This document shows positions 1 to 7,213 of a DNA stretch of 64,000 nt, one piece after another. Every line of letters starts with the position of its first letter. Positions within the stretch are counted from its first letter, which is position 1. The notes under the pieces were generated by a model, which ran no database searches, was not told the origin of the DNA, and saw only the letters and a list, made by a program, of their open reading frames with translations. Location of the stretch: positions 1 to 64,000 of the forward strand of contig CARCZS010000010.1 in NCBI GenBank assembly GCA_948956705.1. Reading direction: 5' to 3'. Source of the stretch: an uncultured Phocaeicola sp. GTDB taxonomy: Bacteria > Bacteroidota > Bacteroidia > Bacteroidales > Bacteroidaceae. The position numbers were made by a program, and so were the translations under genes.

Positions 1-244
1 TATCCTTAATCTCTTGTGTGAGCCGGCGAGGACGGCGTCTGGAACTGTCATACCTGGGCTGGATGGTAAGCAAATCACTCAAAGCCTCTTCTGGATTGTC
101 CGTGCGGATGGCTGATTCGTACTTTGAAAGAATATTGTCAACGGTATGACGGCTGACATGAAGTTCACGAGAGATACGCCGTTTGCTATAACCGCATACT
201 CTATACATGTGTATTATTGATTGTCTTTCTACCATAGTCTTCAT
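1..244 (-). CDS. istA: IS21-family transposase IstA, N-terminal part (runs off window)
   Basis: My own translation of the minus strand from ATG at 244 gives an open frame of 81 codons to the window edge, starting [20 protein letters not shown]. It carries a helix-turn-helix ([18 protein letters not shown], about residues 19-36) typical of the IstA DNA-binding region, followed by a basic stretch (SSRRRPRRL). The DDE catalytic core would lie beyond position 1. The gene reads outward from the terminal repeats at 294-332, as istA does in IS21 elements. It interrupts traN. The family call is from motif and context; no search was run. Confidence 0.8.
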   Translation of the reverse strand, partial: MKTMVERQSIIHMYRVCGYSKRRISRELHVSRHTVDNILSKYESAIRTDNPEEALSDLLTIQPRYDSSRRRPRRLTQEIKD

Positions 245-293
245 TTTACCTTTGCATTTGGATTATACAAAGGTCATTATACTTATCCTATGG

Positions 294-344
294 TGGCGCA
301 ATTTTCAACTGGAATATTGGCGCACTTTTCAATTAGTATCTACA
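294..344. repeat. IS21-type left end: terminal multiple repeats and IS boundary
   Basis: Two direct 15-mers, TGGCGCAATTTTCAA (294-308) and TGGCGCACTTTTCAA (318-332), are 24 bp apart and differ at one base. Multiple terminal repeats next to istA are a known IS21-family trait and serve as transposase binding sites. The element probably ends at CA 343-344, since traN-like coding begins immediately after; the exact end is inferred. Confidence 0.65.
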
Positions 345-667
345 TCCATACACAAACAAGGAACAGTTCAAACGTGCCGTTTGATACCGATTTCATCCGT
401 TTCAAAATTGTGGATAAAAAGGTAGCCAAAAGAACGGCTATTCAGGAAACCGTCATTGACCCGGTGCGGAGCTATAACGAGATACTGGTTATCGGTGGTA
501 AAAGTACCGTCCGTACCGTGTACACCGTTCCACAGTTTACCATACCGGATGATAAGGTCTTGGTTATTGAACTGGTGGAAAAGAACGGGGGCAGACACCA
601 AACTATCCGGGTGGAGAACTCGGATATAGTGGCAGCCAAAGTGATTAACGAACTTAAAATCAAATGA
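345..667 (+). pseudogene. traN: conjugative transposon protein TraN, 3' fragment (DUF4138)
   Basis: The last ~105 residues (from SNVPFDTDFIRFKIVDKK to VINELKIK) match what I recall of the C-terminus of Bacteroides CTn TraN, an envelope component of the mating apparatus. The 5' part is missing: the IS21-type element ends at about 344 and the frame upstream of it is IS sequence. The fragment keeps its stop codon, which overlaps the traO start (ATGA, 664-667), showing the original traN-traO coupling. TraN function should be lost unless an upstream copy exists outside the window. Confidence 0.8.
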
Positions 668-1248
668 ACATGAAAAGGATATGCTGTATTATATCCCTTT
701 TTGTGCTGTGCCTGACTTTCAACCAGGCACACGCACAAAGATGTCTGCCGGGAATGAAAGGCTTACAGGTTACGGGCGGCATGGCGGACGGTGTTCACTG
801 GAACAGTAAAAGCGATTTCGCCTATTACTTCGGGGCGGCTCTTTCCACCTATACCAAAAACGGGAACAGGTGGGTTATCGGCGGGGAATACCTCGAAAAG
901 CACTACCCCTATAAGGATTTGCAGATACCAGTCAGCCAGTTTACAGGTGAGGGCGGTTACTACCTGAACTTTCTTTCAGACCGGAAGAAAACCTTTTTCC
1001 TTTCGCTGGGCTTGTCTGCCCTTGCCGGGTATGAAACAAGCAACTGGGGTGACAAGCTGCTACCCGATGGCTCGACCCTGACCAATAAGGACGGTTTTGT
1101 CTATGGCGGTGCGCTGACGCTGGAACTGGAGAGTTATATTACTGACCGGGTGGTATTCCTGATTAACGCACGGGAAAGATGCCTGTTCGGTTATTCAGTC
1201 GGAAAGTTCCACACACAGTTCGGCGTGGGACTGAAATTTATAATGTGA
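664..1248 (+). CDS. traO: conjugal transfer protein TraO
   Basis: 194 residues with an N-terminal signal peptide (MKRICCIISLFVLCLTFNQAHAQ, about residues 3-25) and a body rich in alternating beta segments (GGYYLNFLS, FFLSLGLSALAGYE), ending in a C-terminal FGVGLKFIM strand, as in the TraO outer-membrane-type proteins of Bacteroides conjugative transposons. Order traN-traO-traQ is that of CTnDOT-like elements, but the traP primase normally between O and Q is absent here. It overlaps the traN stop by 4 bp; a second ATG at 670 is also possible. It is probably unexpressed or poorly expressed if traN disruption is polar. Confidence 0.85.
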   Translation: MNMKRICCIISLFVLCLTFNQAHAQRCLPGMKGLQVTGGMADGVHWNSKSDFAYYFGAALSTYTKNGNRWVIGGEYLEKHYPYKDLQIPVSQFTGEGGYYLNFLSDRKKTFFLSLGLSALAGYETSNWGDKLLPDGSTLTNKDGFVYGGALTLELESYITDRVVFLINARERCLFGYSVGKFHTQFGVGLKFIM

Positions 1249-1269
1249 TAAACTAACCTATTATATATA

Positions 1270-1713
1270 ATGTATATGAGAAATGTAATTTATAAGATAC
1301 TAACAGGGTGCTACATGGTAGCTGCCCTGTTGTTAGTAAGTTCCTGTAATGACAATGTGGATATACAACAGTCTTACCCGTTCCATATCGAAACGATGCC
1401 TGTACCGAAAAAATTAAAGGTGGATGAAACGGCGGAAATACGCTGCCAGCTTCACCGGAACGGACGGTATGAGGAAACAAAGTATTTCATTCGCTATTTC
1501 CAACCGGACGGGGCGGGAACACTGAAAATGTCCGATGGGACGGTTTTACTGCCGAATGACCTGTACCCGCTTCCGGGTGAAACATTCCGGCTTTACTATA
1601 CCTCTGCATCCACCGACCAGCAAACGGTAGATGTGTATTTTCAGGATAGCTTCGGGCAGTTGGAACAACTGACGTTTTCATTTAATAATGATAGTAAAAA
1701 AGAACAGGAATAA
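1270..1713 (+). CDS. traQ: conjugal transfer lipoprotein TraQ (DUF3872)
   Basis: 147 residues; the N-terminus has a lipoprotein signal with lipobox VSSC (Cys about residue 26) followed by an Ig-like beta domain (PFHIETMPVPKKLKVDETAEI..., YTSASTDQQTVDVYFQDSFGQ). This matches the DUF3872/TraQ family of Bacteroides CTns as I know it. It is the last tra gene; a hairpin terminator follows at 1735-1771. Start at 1270 or the ATG at 1276 cannot be separated. Confidence 0.8.
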   Translation: MYMRNVIYKILTGCYMVAALLLVSSCNDNVDIQQSYPFHIETMPVPKKLKVDETAEIRCQLHRNGRYEETKYFIRYFQPDGAGTLKMSDGTVLLPNDLYPLPGETFRLYYTSASTDQQTVDVYFQDSFGQLEQLTFSFNNDSKKEQE

Positions 1714-1734
1714 ACTTTTTTAAATGAATGTGTT

Positions 1735-1771
1735 AAAAAACACTCTGCAAAATATTGTTGAGTGTTTTTTT
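1735..1771 (+). terminator. intrinsic terminator of the tra operon
   Basis: AAAAAACACTC (1735-1745) pairs with GAGTGTTTTTTT (1760-1771); an 11-bp stem followed by a T-run, 20 bp after the traQ stop. Confidence 0.75.
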
Positions 1772-1784
1772 ATGGGTAACTTTG
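1755..1784 (+). promoter_or_regulatory. Bacteroides-type promoter of the 1800-2819 gene
   Basis: -7 element TAACTTTG at 1777-1784 fits TAnnTTTG exactly; TTG at 1755-1757 lies 19 bp upstream. The predicted start of transcription is only about 10 nt before the ATG at 1800, so the leader is very short. The -33 lies inside the traQ terminator. Confidence 0.6.
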
Positions 1785-1799
1785 CAAAAACAGTTCAAA

Positions 1800-2819
1800 A
1801 TGAAGACCATATATAAATACATAGCAATTTTAGTATCTGTGCTTGTTTCTCTAATAATATTTAAAGTATTATTTTGTAGATTATATTGCCAAGCTGATTT
1901 TGCCATGACTTTAGCAACTTCAAGAGAGTCCATTTTGACAATATCAGGCTTGTTATCAGGTATTATTATGGCATATTTGACATCAAAAGTTCTTCAAATA
2001 CGTGAAGAAAGGTTAGCCAAACTACCACAAATAAATGAACTAACTCAAAAAGTACATAAGTTTAGGAGTATTATTAATAAGTTATTATCAACTGACTTAT
2101 TACCTCAAGCAGGACGAAACATTGTAGACACAAAGTATAAAGGACTAACCTTTTTTGATTACAAAGAAATTTCTTTTGTTGGTTCCAAACCATCTGAACT
2201 ATCAACAAAGTATTCGCAAGATACTCACTGTGGTGGCATATCAAATCTATATTTAGAATTAAGAGCCTTTGTTCCAAAAGAACACAAGTTTGATGAAACT
2301 TTATATTCAGAATTTGAAGTATCTAAGTTCTATGAAACTCAGTTATTAGAAAAATGGGTTAAATATGATTGTGGCAACGGTTTATGGTATTATTTTGATA
2401 ATGAATATGCTATTTATAAGAATAAATACAAATTTGATATTTATCAGAAATACAAAGAAGAAATTCTTATGAACTGCCTACAAATAGACAAAGAAAGATA
2501 TCAAGGGATGCAATTTGATAATGAATTATTAGCCAAATTAGGTACACAGATGCACAGCGATATTATTCCAAAGTTATTTAAAGCCCAATTATCTATTGAG
2601 AGAGGCTTGCCTCTAATTGTTAATTATTTATTTGTCATGTTTGTCTTATTAGTATTGCTTGGTGTCATAATACCTTTATTCTCTAATTTATTTATGCTGT
2701 GTCCTATTTGGGATATAATTTCTATTTCTGGGACTATTGGTATTTGTTCCTATATAATTTTATCTTTCTATGGATTTATGAAACAAGAGATTGATATTAG
2801 AAAAATAGGTAAAATCTAA
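1800..2819 (+). CDS. hypothetical four-helix membrane protein, AT-rich
   Basis: 339 residues when started at ATG 1800; an upstream ATG at 1755 lies within the -33 region and is unlikely to be the start. Two hydrophobic segments near the N-terminus (IAILVSVLVSLIIFKVLF, about 7-24; ISGLLSGIIMAYLTSKV, about 43-59) and two at the C-terminus (LIVNYLFVMFVLLVLLGVII; IISISGTIGICSYIILSFYG) bracket a ~200-residue soluble, charged, Tyr-rich region. I do not recognise the family. Codon use and base composition (clearly AT-rich) differ from the tra genes before it, and it has its own promoter, so it looks like an acquired accessory gene in the ICE. The architecture resembles membrane-anchored accessory or abortive-infection proteins, but that is only an analogy. 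Confidence 0.7.
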   Translation: MKTIYKYIAILVSVLVSLIIFKVLFCRLYCQADFAMTLATSRESILTISGLLSGIIMAYLTSKVLQIREERLAKLPQINELTQKVHKFRSIINKLLSTDLLPQAGRNIVDTKYKGLTFFDYKEISFVGSKPSELSTKYSQDTHCGGISNLYLELRAFVPKEHKFDETLYSEFEVSKFYETQLLEKWVKYDCGNGLWYYFDNEYAIYKNKYKFDIYQKYKEEILMNCLQIDKERYQGMQFDNELLAKLGTQMHSDIIPKLFKAQLSIERGLPLIVNYLFVMFVLLVLLGVIIPLFSNLFMLCPIWDIISISGTIGICSYIILSFYGFMKQEIDIRKIGKI

Positions 2820-3188
2820 AAACAGGTCTTTTATTTATTTTTGATTTTCATATATTATAGAAATGCTTTAAGAACAAAATTGAAAACCTTAAAATAATCA
2901 GTTCATTTGCTATTCTCTTGGTAATAGGCGAAGATTGCTCCCTGTAAGGACGTAAACTTTATTATTGCATTTTCCGCTATTCGCTTTATTTTCCGCAACA
3001 TTCGTTCAAGTTTTTTTACAATAGCAGAAACAATTCATTATATATAGCGATTATCATAATGATGACAAGGTTATCCCTTTAATGTAGCTAAAACAGCATT
3101 TTACATATTTTTTCCTCTCCCAGTATTTAGGTAATACTTACCCCGTTTTTGTTTAAAATTTACATATTGATATAATTTAAATGGGTTA
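2820..3188. other. AT-rich intergenic region between convergent genes
   Basis: About 370 bp between the end of the membrane-protein gene and the end of the minus-strand small gene. I see no open frame of note, no strong hairpin with a T-run and no RNA gene. Two loosely similar stretches contain TTTACATATT (about 3100 and 3160). Confidence 0.5.
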
Positions 3189-3401
3189 TCATATAATCAG
3201 AAGCGAAAGCAGCACAATGAAAATAAACGCCATGCAAAACAGGTAAACGGCAGAGATAAACAACCGGAGAACGAACCGAATAATAAAAAAGCCTATGATT
3301 AGGGCTATCCACATTTCGGGGGTGCTGGTGGCTGCCTGATAGATGATAAAAGCAAGTATAAACCATCGTAAAAAAGTCGTTATCTTATTATATACTTTCA
3401 T
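3189..3401 (-). CDS. small hydrophobic membrane protein downstream of ardA
   Basis: 70 residues, MKVYNKITTFLRWFILAF..., nearly entirely hydrophobic with two or three predicted membrane helices (FLRWFILAFIIYQAA; MWIALIIGFFIIRFVL; FISAVYLFCMAFIFIVLL). It follows ardA on the same strand with a 43-bp gap and is probably co-transcribed. Function unknown; the ORF length and composition support it being real but no family is recognised. Confidence 0.55.
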   Translation of the reverse strand: MKVYNKITTFLRWFILAFIIYQAATSTPEMWIALIIGFFIIRFVLRLFISAVYLFCMAFIFIVLLSLLII

Positions 3402-3444
3402 TGTCTTGGTGTGTTGTGGGTGGATTGCTCCACCCGGCTAATAA

Positions 3445-3978
3445 TCAGGCACAACGGAAAACAAAGCCGTTATCCATCCAGTAATCAGTTATAAACAGGT
3501 CATGGGCAAAAGCCGAATAATCAAAGTAGGTTTTTGCGAACTCCGGCAGGTCATAACATTCCTCTACGATTGCATAGGCGTAATCTTCCTCGTCTGTATA
3601 CTCTCCCTGATATTCGTCCTCAAAAGAAGAAATAAGGTCGTCCGCATCTTCTTCGCTTATATCGCTGTTGTGGTGGTCGCACCATACGAAAAACGCTTCC
3701 TGCTCGGTTTCGCTTAGTTTTTCGATGGCATCCCAAAGCTCAAAGAACTTATCAGAAAGCCAACTTTCGGAAATCAAGGCTTCGGGTATGTCCTCGATGT
3801 CCTGAAACATAAATTCCGGGTCTTCTTCGTCCTCGTGGAGTTCCCGGCACGCTTCCATAAATTCGTCCTTGTCCGAATAATCGAAAAGGTCTAACCACTT
3901 GCCGAAAAGTGAACCGTTGTTATACTTGGCGTAAGTACCTACATAAACTCTTGCTGCTGATAATGTTACTGTTTCCAT
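3445..3978 (-). CDS. ardA: antirestriction protein ArdA
   Basis: 177 residues, very acidic (for example DEEDPEFMFQDIEDIPE, DISEEDADDLISSFEDE), with the ArdA N-terminal pattern RVYVGTYAKYNNGSLFGKWLDL and central FFVWCDHH. ArdA proteins are DNA mimics that bind type I restriction enzymes and protect incoming conjugative DNA; the acidic surface explains the composition. Its place near the integrase end of the ICE fits early expression after transfer. Upstream lies a regulatory module (4045-4250) also found before radC. Confidence 0.88.
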   Translation of the reverse strand: METVTLSAARVYVGTYAKYNNGSLFGKWLDLFDYSDKDEFMEACRELHEDEEDPEFMFQDIEDIPEALISESWLSDKFFELWDAIEKLSETEQEAFFVWCDHHNSDISEEDADDLISSFEDEYQGEYTDEEDYAYAIVEECYDLPEFAKTYFDYSAFAHDLFITDYWMDNGFVFRCA

Positions 3979-4044
3979 GACTTTTGTATTTTAATTGTTT
4001 ACATCGCTTATCGCCCACCACATAAATTTTTCCTTTAACTGAAT

Positions 4045-4250
4045 GGGAACATTGTCTTTTCAAAGGTTCGGGAATGGTACAGGGCAAATTATTATTTATG
4101 AAATACTACCCGCAGGTGTGGAGATTTCTAAAAAATAATTTGAACAGTAACAGGCACGGATATACCTTTGACAATGTTCCAATCAGTTTTAGGGAAAATT
4201 TTTCTCTTGTTTGAGAGGATAGAAGTAAAAGCCATCAGGCTTTTTGTATT
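4045..4250. promoter_or_regulatory. divergent promoter/operator module upstream of ardA
   Basis: A conserved block CCCGCAGGTGTGGAGATTT at 4109-4127 recurs upstream of radC. To its right on the + strand is a promoter: TTTG 4139-4142, 20 bp, TACCTTTG 4163-4170. The sequence after that promoter (GACAATGTTCC, 4170-4180) appears inverted at 4046-4057, placing a mirror-image start toward ardA. A hairpin AAAGCC-ATCA-GGCTTT followed by TTGTATT at about 4231-4250 could end a ~75-nt + strand transcript, i.e. a possible small RNA antisense-oriented to radC. Confidence 0.4.
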
Positions 4251-4276
4251 GGGTAATGAGAGAGTAAAAAAAGGGC

Positions 4277-4729
4277 TTATAAAAGCCCCTCGTCTGCAAA
4301 ACTGTAATAGCTTTCTTCTGTCAGGATGATATGGTCTAACAGGTGTAAATCCAAGACATTGCAGGCTTCTTTTATTTTTGAGGTGATTTGTTTGTCCGGT
4401 TCGCTCGGACGCAGGTTGCCCGATGGGTGGTTATGTGAGAGGATTATCCCCGAAGCGTGGACTTTCAGGGCGGTTTGCAGGATGATTTTCACGTCCATAA
4501 CAGTTTCAGCCATGCCACCTTTAGAGATAAGGGAAACGCCTAAAGCCTTGTTAGCCCGGTTGAGGAACATTACATAACTTTCTTCGTGGTGTTCCATACA
4601 TTCCGCATAGAACGGTTTCAGGTAAGAGTAGGACGTTTCGGATGAGAGTATTTTCACCCTTTCGGATGCTTTTACATTGTCTTTATAGGAGATAGTGATT
4701 TCCGGCATGGTAAATTCTGTTGTTTTCAT
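4277..4729 (-). CDS. radC: RadC-family JAB-domain protein
   Basis: 150 residues. The JAMM/MPN metal motif is visible: HASGIILSHNHPSGN... (HxH plus the Asp in LLDHIILTEESYYSF), at about residues 92-140, filling most of the protein. RadC-like proteins of this short type are common in Bacteroides ICEs and other mobile elements; their biochemical role is not established despite the DNA-repair name. The helix-hairpin-helix of chromosomal RadC is missing, as usual in the mobile-element form. It lies between ardA and the ORF6N gene, same strand. Confidence 0.85.
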   Translation of the reverse strand: MKTTEFTMPEITISYKDNVKASERVKILSSETSYSYLKPFYAECMEHHEESYVMFLNRANKALGVSLISKGGMAETVMDVKIILQTALKVHASGIILSHNHPSGNLRPSEPDKQITSKIKEACNVLDLHLLDHIILTEESYYSFADEGLL

Positions 4730-4820
4730 GACTACTGAATTTTAAATTAAACAATAAGAAATTTTGCCGGACACCCACAGTTTGGCGGGGACTTCAACCA
4801 TATCTTTTCAAAAAATACAA

Positions 4821-4896
4821 CCCGTAGGTGTGGAGATTTTTTAGAAAACCGGAACGGCTCGGATTTGGTATTTGTCCCCACCGGGCTGTAACTTTG
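4821..4896 (+). promoter_or_regulatory. second copy of the AGGTGTGGAGATTT promoter module, upstream of radC
   Basis: CCCGTAGGTGTGGAGATTT at 4821-4839 differs from the ardA copy by one base. A + strand promoter follows: TTTG 4864-4867, 21 bp, TAACTTTG 4889-4896. The block lies about 95 bp from the radC start, so it may control radC on the minus strand and a short + strand transcript at once. Confidence 0.4.
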
Positions 4897-4936
4897 CTAA
4901 AATTTGTGATTGAGATACATTACTTTAGGGAACTGA

Positions 4937-4966
4937 AAAAGGGGTATCACTGGTGACACCCCTTAG
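4937..4966 (-). terminator. terminator of the ORF6N gene
   Basis: AAGGGGTaTCAC and GTGAcACCCCTT form a near-perfect stem. On the minus strand it is followed by a T-run (CCCCTTTTTC), just after the ORF6N stop at 4988. Confidence 0.65.
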
Positions 4967-4987
4967 ACAACCGAATACCTTAAACCG

Positions 4988-5494
4988 TTATTCGTCATAG
5001 GTTCTATATCCTATCGGTTTGCGTGGCTTCGGTTCGGGCTTGCTTAGTAACTGGGTAAGTGCTTGATAAACTTCGCTGAATTGTGCATCCGTACTCTGTT
5101 CCAGTTCTTCGATGCGTTTAAGAAGTTCCTCGTAACCGATTGACATTTGCCGCATGAGGACGAAAGCACGCATGATGGAAATATTCACGTCTATAGCGGT
5201 CTGACTGCGTAAGACACTACTAAGCATGGCGACACCCTGCTCCAAAAATGCGAGAGGCGGGGTCGGCGTGTGCCGGATATTTTCAGGGAACTTATCACAA
5301 TTTGTGATAAGTTCCTGCCATTCATCCTTTGTTAGCTGAAAAGCAAAGTCACTAGGAAAACGGGATAAGTTTCTTTTAACAGCCTGTTTCAAAGCTCTTG
5401 TTTCAACTTGATAAAGCTCTGCCAAATGGAAATCGAGCATGACCCGGCAACCCCTGACCTCAAAGATTTTGTTTTGGATGATTTGTAAGTCCAT
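4988..5494 (-). CDS. ORF6N-domain (KilA-N-like) DNA-binding protein
   Basis: 168 residues. The ORF6N domain spans about residues 5-90: IFEVRGCRVMLDFHLAELYQ, VETRALKQAVKRN, RFPSDFAFQLTKDEW, then AFLEQGVAMLSSVLRS and AIDVNISIMRAFVLMR. The C-terminus is a short coiled segment (ELLKRIEELEQSTDAQFSEVYQ). ORF6N proteins are presumed regulators or DNA-binding factors in phages and ICEs. A 29-bp palindrome occurs both inside this gene and just upstream of it, suggesting a binding site. It is on the same strand as the integrase, 77 bp downstream of its stop. Confidence 0.8.
   Translation of the reverse strand: MDLQIIQNKIFEVRGCRVMLDFHLAELYQVETRALKQAVKRNLSRFPSDFAFQLTKDEWQELITNCDKFPENIRHTPTPPLAFLEQGVAMLSSVLRSQTAIDVNISIMRAFVLMRQMSIGYEELLKRIEELEQSTDAQFSEVYQALTQLLSKPEPKPRKPIGYRTYDE
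5287..5315. repeat. 29-bp perfect palindrome inside the ORF6N gene
   Basis: GGAACTTATCACAA-T-TTGTGATAAGTTCC, arms 14 bp, single-base centre. Same sequence as 5533-5561 apart from one arm base and the centre. Coding for part of ITNCDKFPEN. Confidence 0.8.
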
Positions 5495-5532
5495 AATGTT
5501 ATTATTTAATGGTGAGTAATTAAAAGCATAAA

Positions 5533-5561
5533 GGAACTTATCACAAATTGTGATAAGTCCC
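5533..5561. repeat. 29-bp palindrome between integrase stop and ORF6N start
   Basis: GGAACTTATCACAA-A-TTGTGATAAGTCCC; 13 of 14 arm pairs. It lies 39 bp upstream of the ORF6N start codon and 10 bp beyond the integrase stop, so it could be an operator for ORF6N or a processing/terminating hairpin after int. Confidence 0.75.
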
Positions 5562-5570
5562 CCTATATAC

Positions 5571-6809
5571 CTATTTCATAGATACTTCTTTGTAGATTTT
5601 TTCAATTCCGACAAACTTCTTGTCAAGCCCCTGCATATCGTTACTTATCTTGTTATTGGTAATGCGGGCGTATATCTGTGTCGTTTCTATATTGGTGTGT
5701 CCCAACATCTTGCTGACTGTTTCAATGGGTACACCTTTAGCAAGAGTAGTCGTGGTGGCAAATGTGTGCCTTGCAAGGTGAAATGTCAAGTTCTTTTTAA
5801 TCCCGCACACGTCCGCTATTTCTTTCAAATACGCATTAAGTTTTTGATTGCTGATAATGGGAAGTACCTTTCCATTCGGCAATTTACCTTTGTATTTTTC
5901 CAATATCATTTTAGGAATATCCAGCAAAGGAACATTCACGTCTGTATTCGTTTTCTGACGCTTTGTAATTATCCATAAATTACCGTCAAAGGACTTGCGG
6001 ATATTATCTTCCTTTAAGTTTGCAACATCCACATAAGCCAAACCACTGAAACAGGAAAAGATAAAAACATCACGCACCTGTTCCAATCGCTCGGAAACCA
6101 TCTTCTTTTTGAGGATGATTTTTATTTCGTCCTCTGTCAAATACCCTCTATCCACTTTCTCCAAACGTATTTTATAGTTGGCGAACGGGTCGCCTACCAA
6201 GATGCCGTTATTACGGGCTATCAAGATAATGCGTTTGAAGAACTGCATGAACTTGGCAGTCGTATTATAACCACATTTACAGGTGGTACGCAAATATAAC
6301 TCGAAGTCAGTAATGAACATCGGGGTTATTTCCTTTATAGAAATATCCGACAGGTTATATTTGCTTTGGATGAACTCGGCAAGATGGCGACGGGTCACTT
6401 CATATTTGCGATAAGTGGCAATCGTTTTGGATATGCCGACCAACTGTTTCACATCGTCATTGTGCTTTTGGAAAAGGTTAAGGATGGTATCGTGGTTTTC
6501 GCTATGCCCTAAAAATTCATTCTTCACCTTTTCGGCGGTAACATAATTGTCACGCCTTTGCAATTCGTGATAGATGGTATTAAGGGATGCGTTTATATCA
6601 TCCAGCAATCGGTTGATACGGGTAGCTTCCGCAGAACGCCCGGCGGCTTTGCCTGCCTTACCGTCCCAAAGTTTGGGTTGAACGTCCAGTTTGGAATTAA
6701 AACGGCTTGCCACACCATCAATCGTGATGCGGACAAAAATAGGGTAACTGCCATTGATTTTTTGCTTGTCCTTTTTCACAAAGAAAAGAACGGAAAATGT
6801 ACTCTTCAT
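5571..6809 (-). CDS. int: ICE tyrosine recombinase (IntDOT-like integrase)
   Basis: 412 residues: N-terminal arm-binding domain (to about 100), SAM-like core-binding domain (about 115-215), catalytic domain (about 225-400). Catalytic residues visible: HLARHTFAT (HxxR), LGHTNIETTQIYARI (H and nucleophile Tyr), plus Lys in the KRQKTNTDV hairpin. The box that normally holds ArgI reads CFSGLAYVDV, with Ala where most enzymes have Arg; CTnDOT integrase also lacks this Arg (Ser there), so this fits the IntDOT class rather than inactivation. It is the terminal gene of the ICE and its transcription points into the element. Start ATG at 6809. Confidence 0.9.
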   Translation of the reverse strand: MKSTFSVLFFVKKDKQKINGSYPIFVRITIDGVASRFNSKLDVQPKLWDGKAGKAAGRSAEATRINRLLDDINASLNTIYHELQRRDNYVTAEKVKNEFLGHSENHDTILNLFQKHNDDVKQLVGISKTIATYRKYEVTRRHLAEFIQSKYNLSDISIKEITPMFITDFELYLRTTCKCGYNTTAKFMQFFKRIILIARNNGILVGDPFANYKIRLEKVDRGYLTEDEIKIILKKKMVSERLEQVRDVFIFSCFSGLAYVDVANLKEDNIRKSFDGNLWIITKRQKTNTDVNVPLLDIPKMILEKYKGKLPNGKVLPIISNQKLNAYLKEIADVCGIKKNLTFHLARHTFATTTTLAKGVPIETVSKMLGHTNIETTQIYARITNNKISNDMQGLDKKFVGIEKIYKEVSMK

Positions 6810-7083
6810 AAACTCACTTTTTTAGGTTACAAAACTACGGTAATTAACTCAAAGTGAAGTTTATACAGGCTCGCCAAATAGCGACAGAAGTTCGCCAATT
6901 TCGGACTAAGTGTACCCCTTTTGAACTTTCAGTTGTCGGGGGTATGAGTTAGGTTACTAACTTTGTCTTTTAAGGGCTAAATGATGTCCGGTAGGGCAGA
7001 CATAAGGGGATAAAAAAAGTCCCACAAATCGTTGAATTTGTGGGACTTGGCTGTTCATTGTCCGGTTTTGTCCGGTTAGTTCA
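6810..7083. other. ICE end / junction region without genes
   Basis: This 274-bp stretch must hold the end of the ICE, but I cannot fix it. A TAACTTTG sequence at 6958-6965 resembles the TTTG-containing core of CTnDOT-type att sites and equally a -7 promoter element. It ends with a hairpin (7017-7048) and two direct copies of TGTCCGGTT (about 7056-7077). Confidence 0.4.
7011..7048 (-). terminator. strong hairpin terminator left of attL, minus-strand direction
   Basis: AAGTCCCACAAAT (about 7017-7029) and ATTTGTGGGACTT (about 7036-7048) form a 13-bp perfect stem; read on the minus strand it ends in a T-run (ACTTTTTTTATCCC). It is in the right direction and place to have been the terminator of tRNA-Ser before the NBU2-like element inserted. 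Confidence 0.7.
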
Positions 7084-7096
7084 GCGGAGAGACAGG
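7084..7096. repeat. attL: 13-bp core of the NBU2-like element
   Basis: GCGGAGAGACAGG is identical to the 3' end of tRNA-Ser at 17991-18003; flanking bases differ on both sides, so the match is exactly 13 bp. From what I recall, NBU2 recombines in tRNA-Ser 3' ends through a core of this size. Confidence 0.85.
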
Positions 7097-7213
7097 CTCC
7101 CGAACCTACGCTTTCAGAAAATATCATAAAATTGCAAATCACTGATAATCATACATTATCTACAATGCAGAGTAAATCTAAATCTTTCTAAATGCCTTTT
7201 GCTATTTCAATTT

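Noticed and set aside
207..425. 72-codon + strand frame at the IS/traN joint
   Set aside because: Crosses the IS end out of frame with traN and antisense to istA; not a gene.
1755..1799. Upstream start for the membrane-protein gene
   Set aside because: Would place the start codon in the -33 region of the promoter; ATG 1800 fits the signal-anchor start better.
5550..5978. 142-codon + strand frame over the integrase
   Set aside because: Antisense to the catalytic domain of int, Phe/Cys-rich with no domain; a shadow frame.
6958..6965. TAACTTTG as the ICE att core
   Set aside because: Also a normal promoter motif; without the other ICE end it cannot be assigned.
6964..6978. 15-bp match between the ICE end and the MITE interior (inverse at about 15470)
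   Set aside because: TGTCTTTTAAGGGCT shared once is within chance expectation for a 64-kb window on both strands; no further similarity around it.
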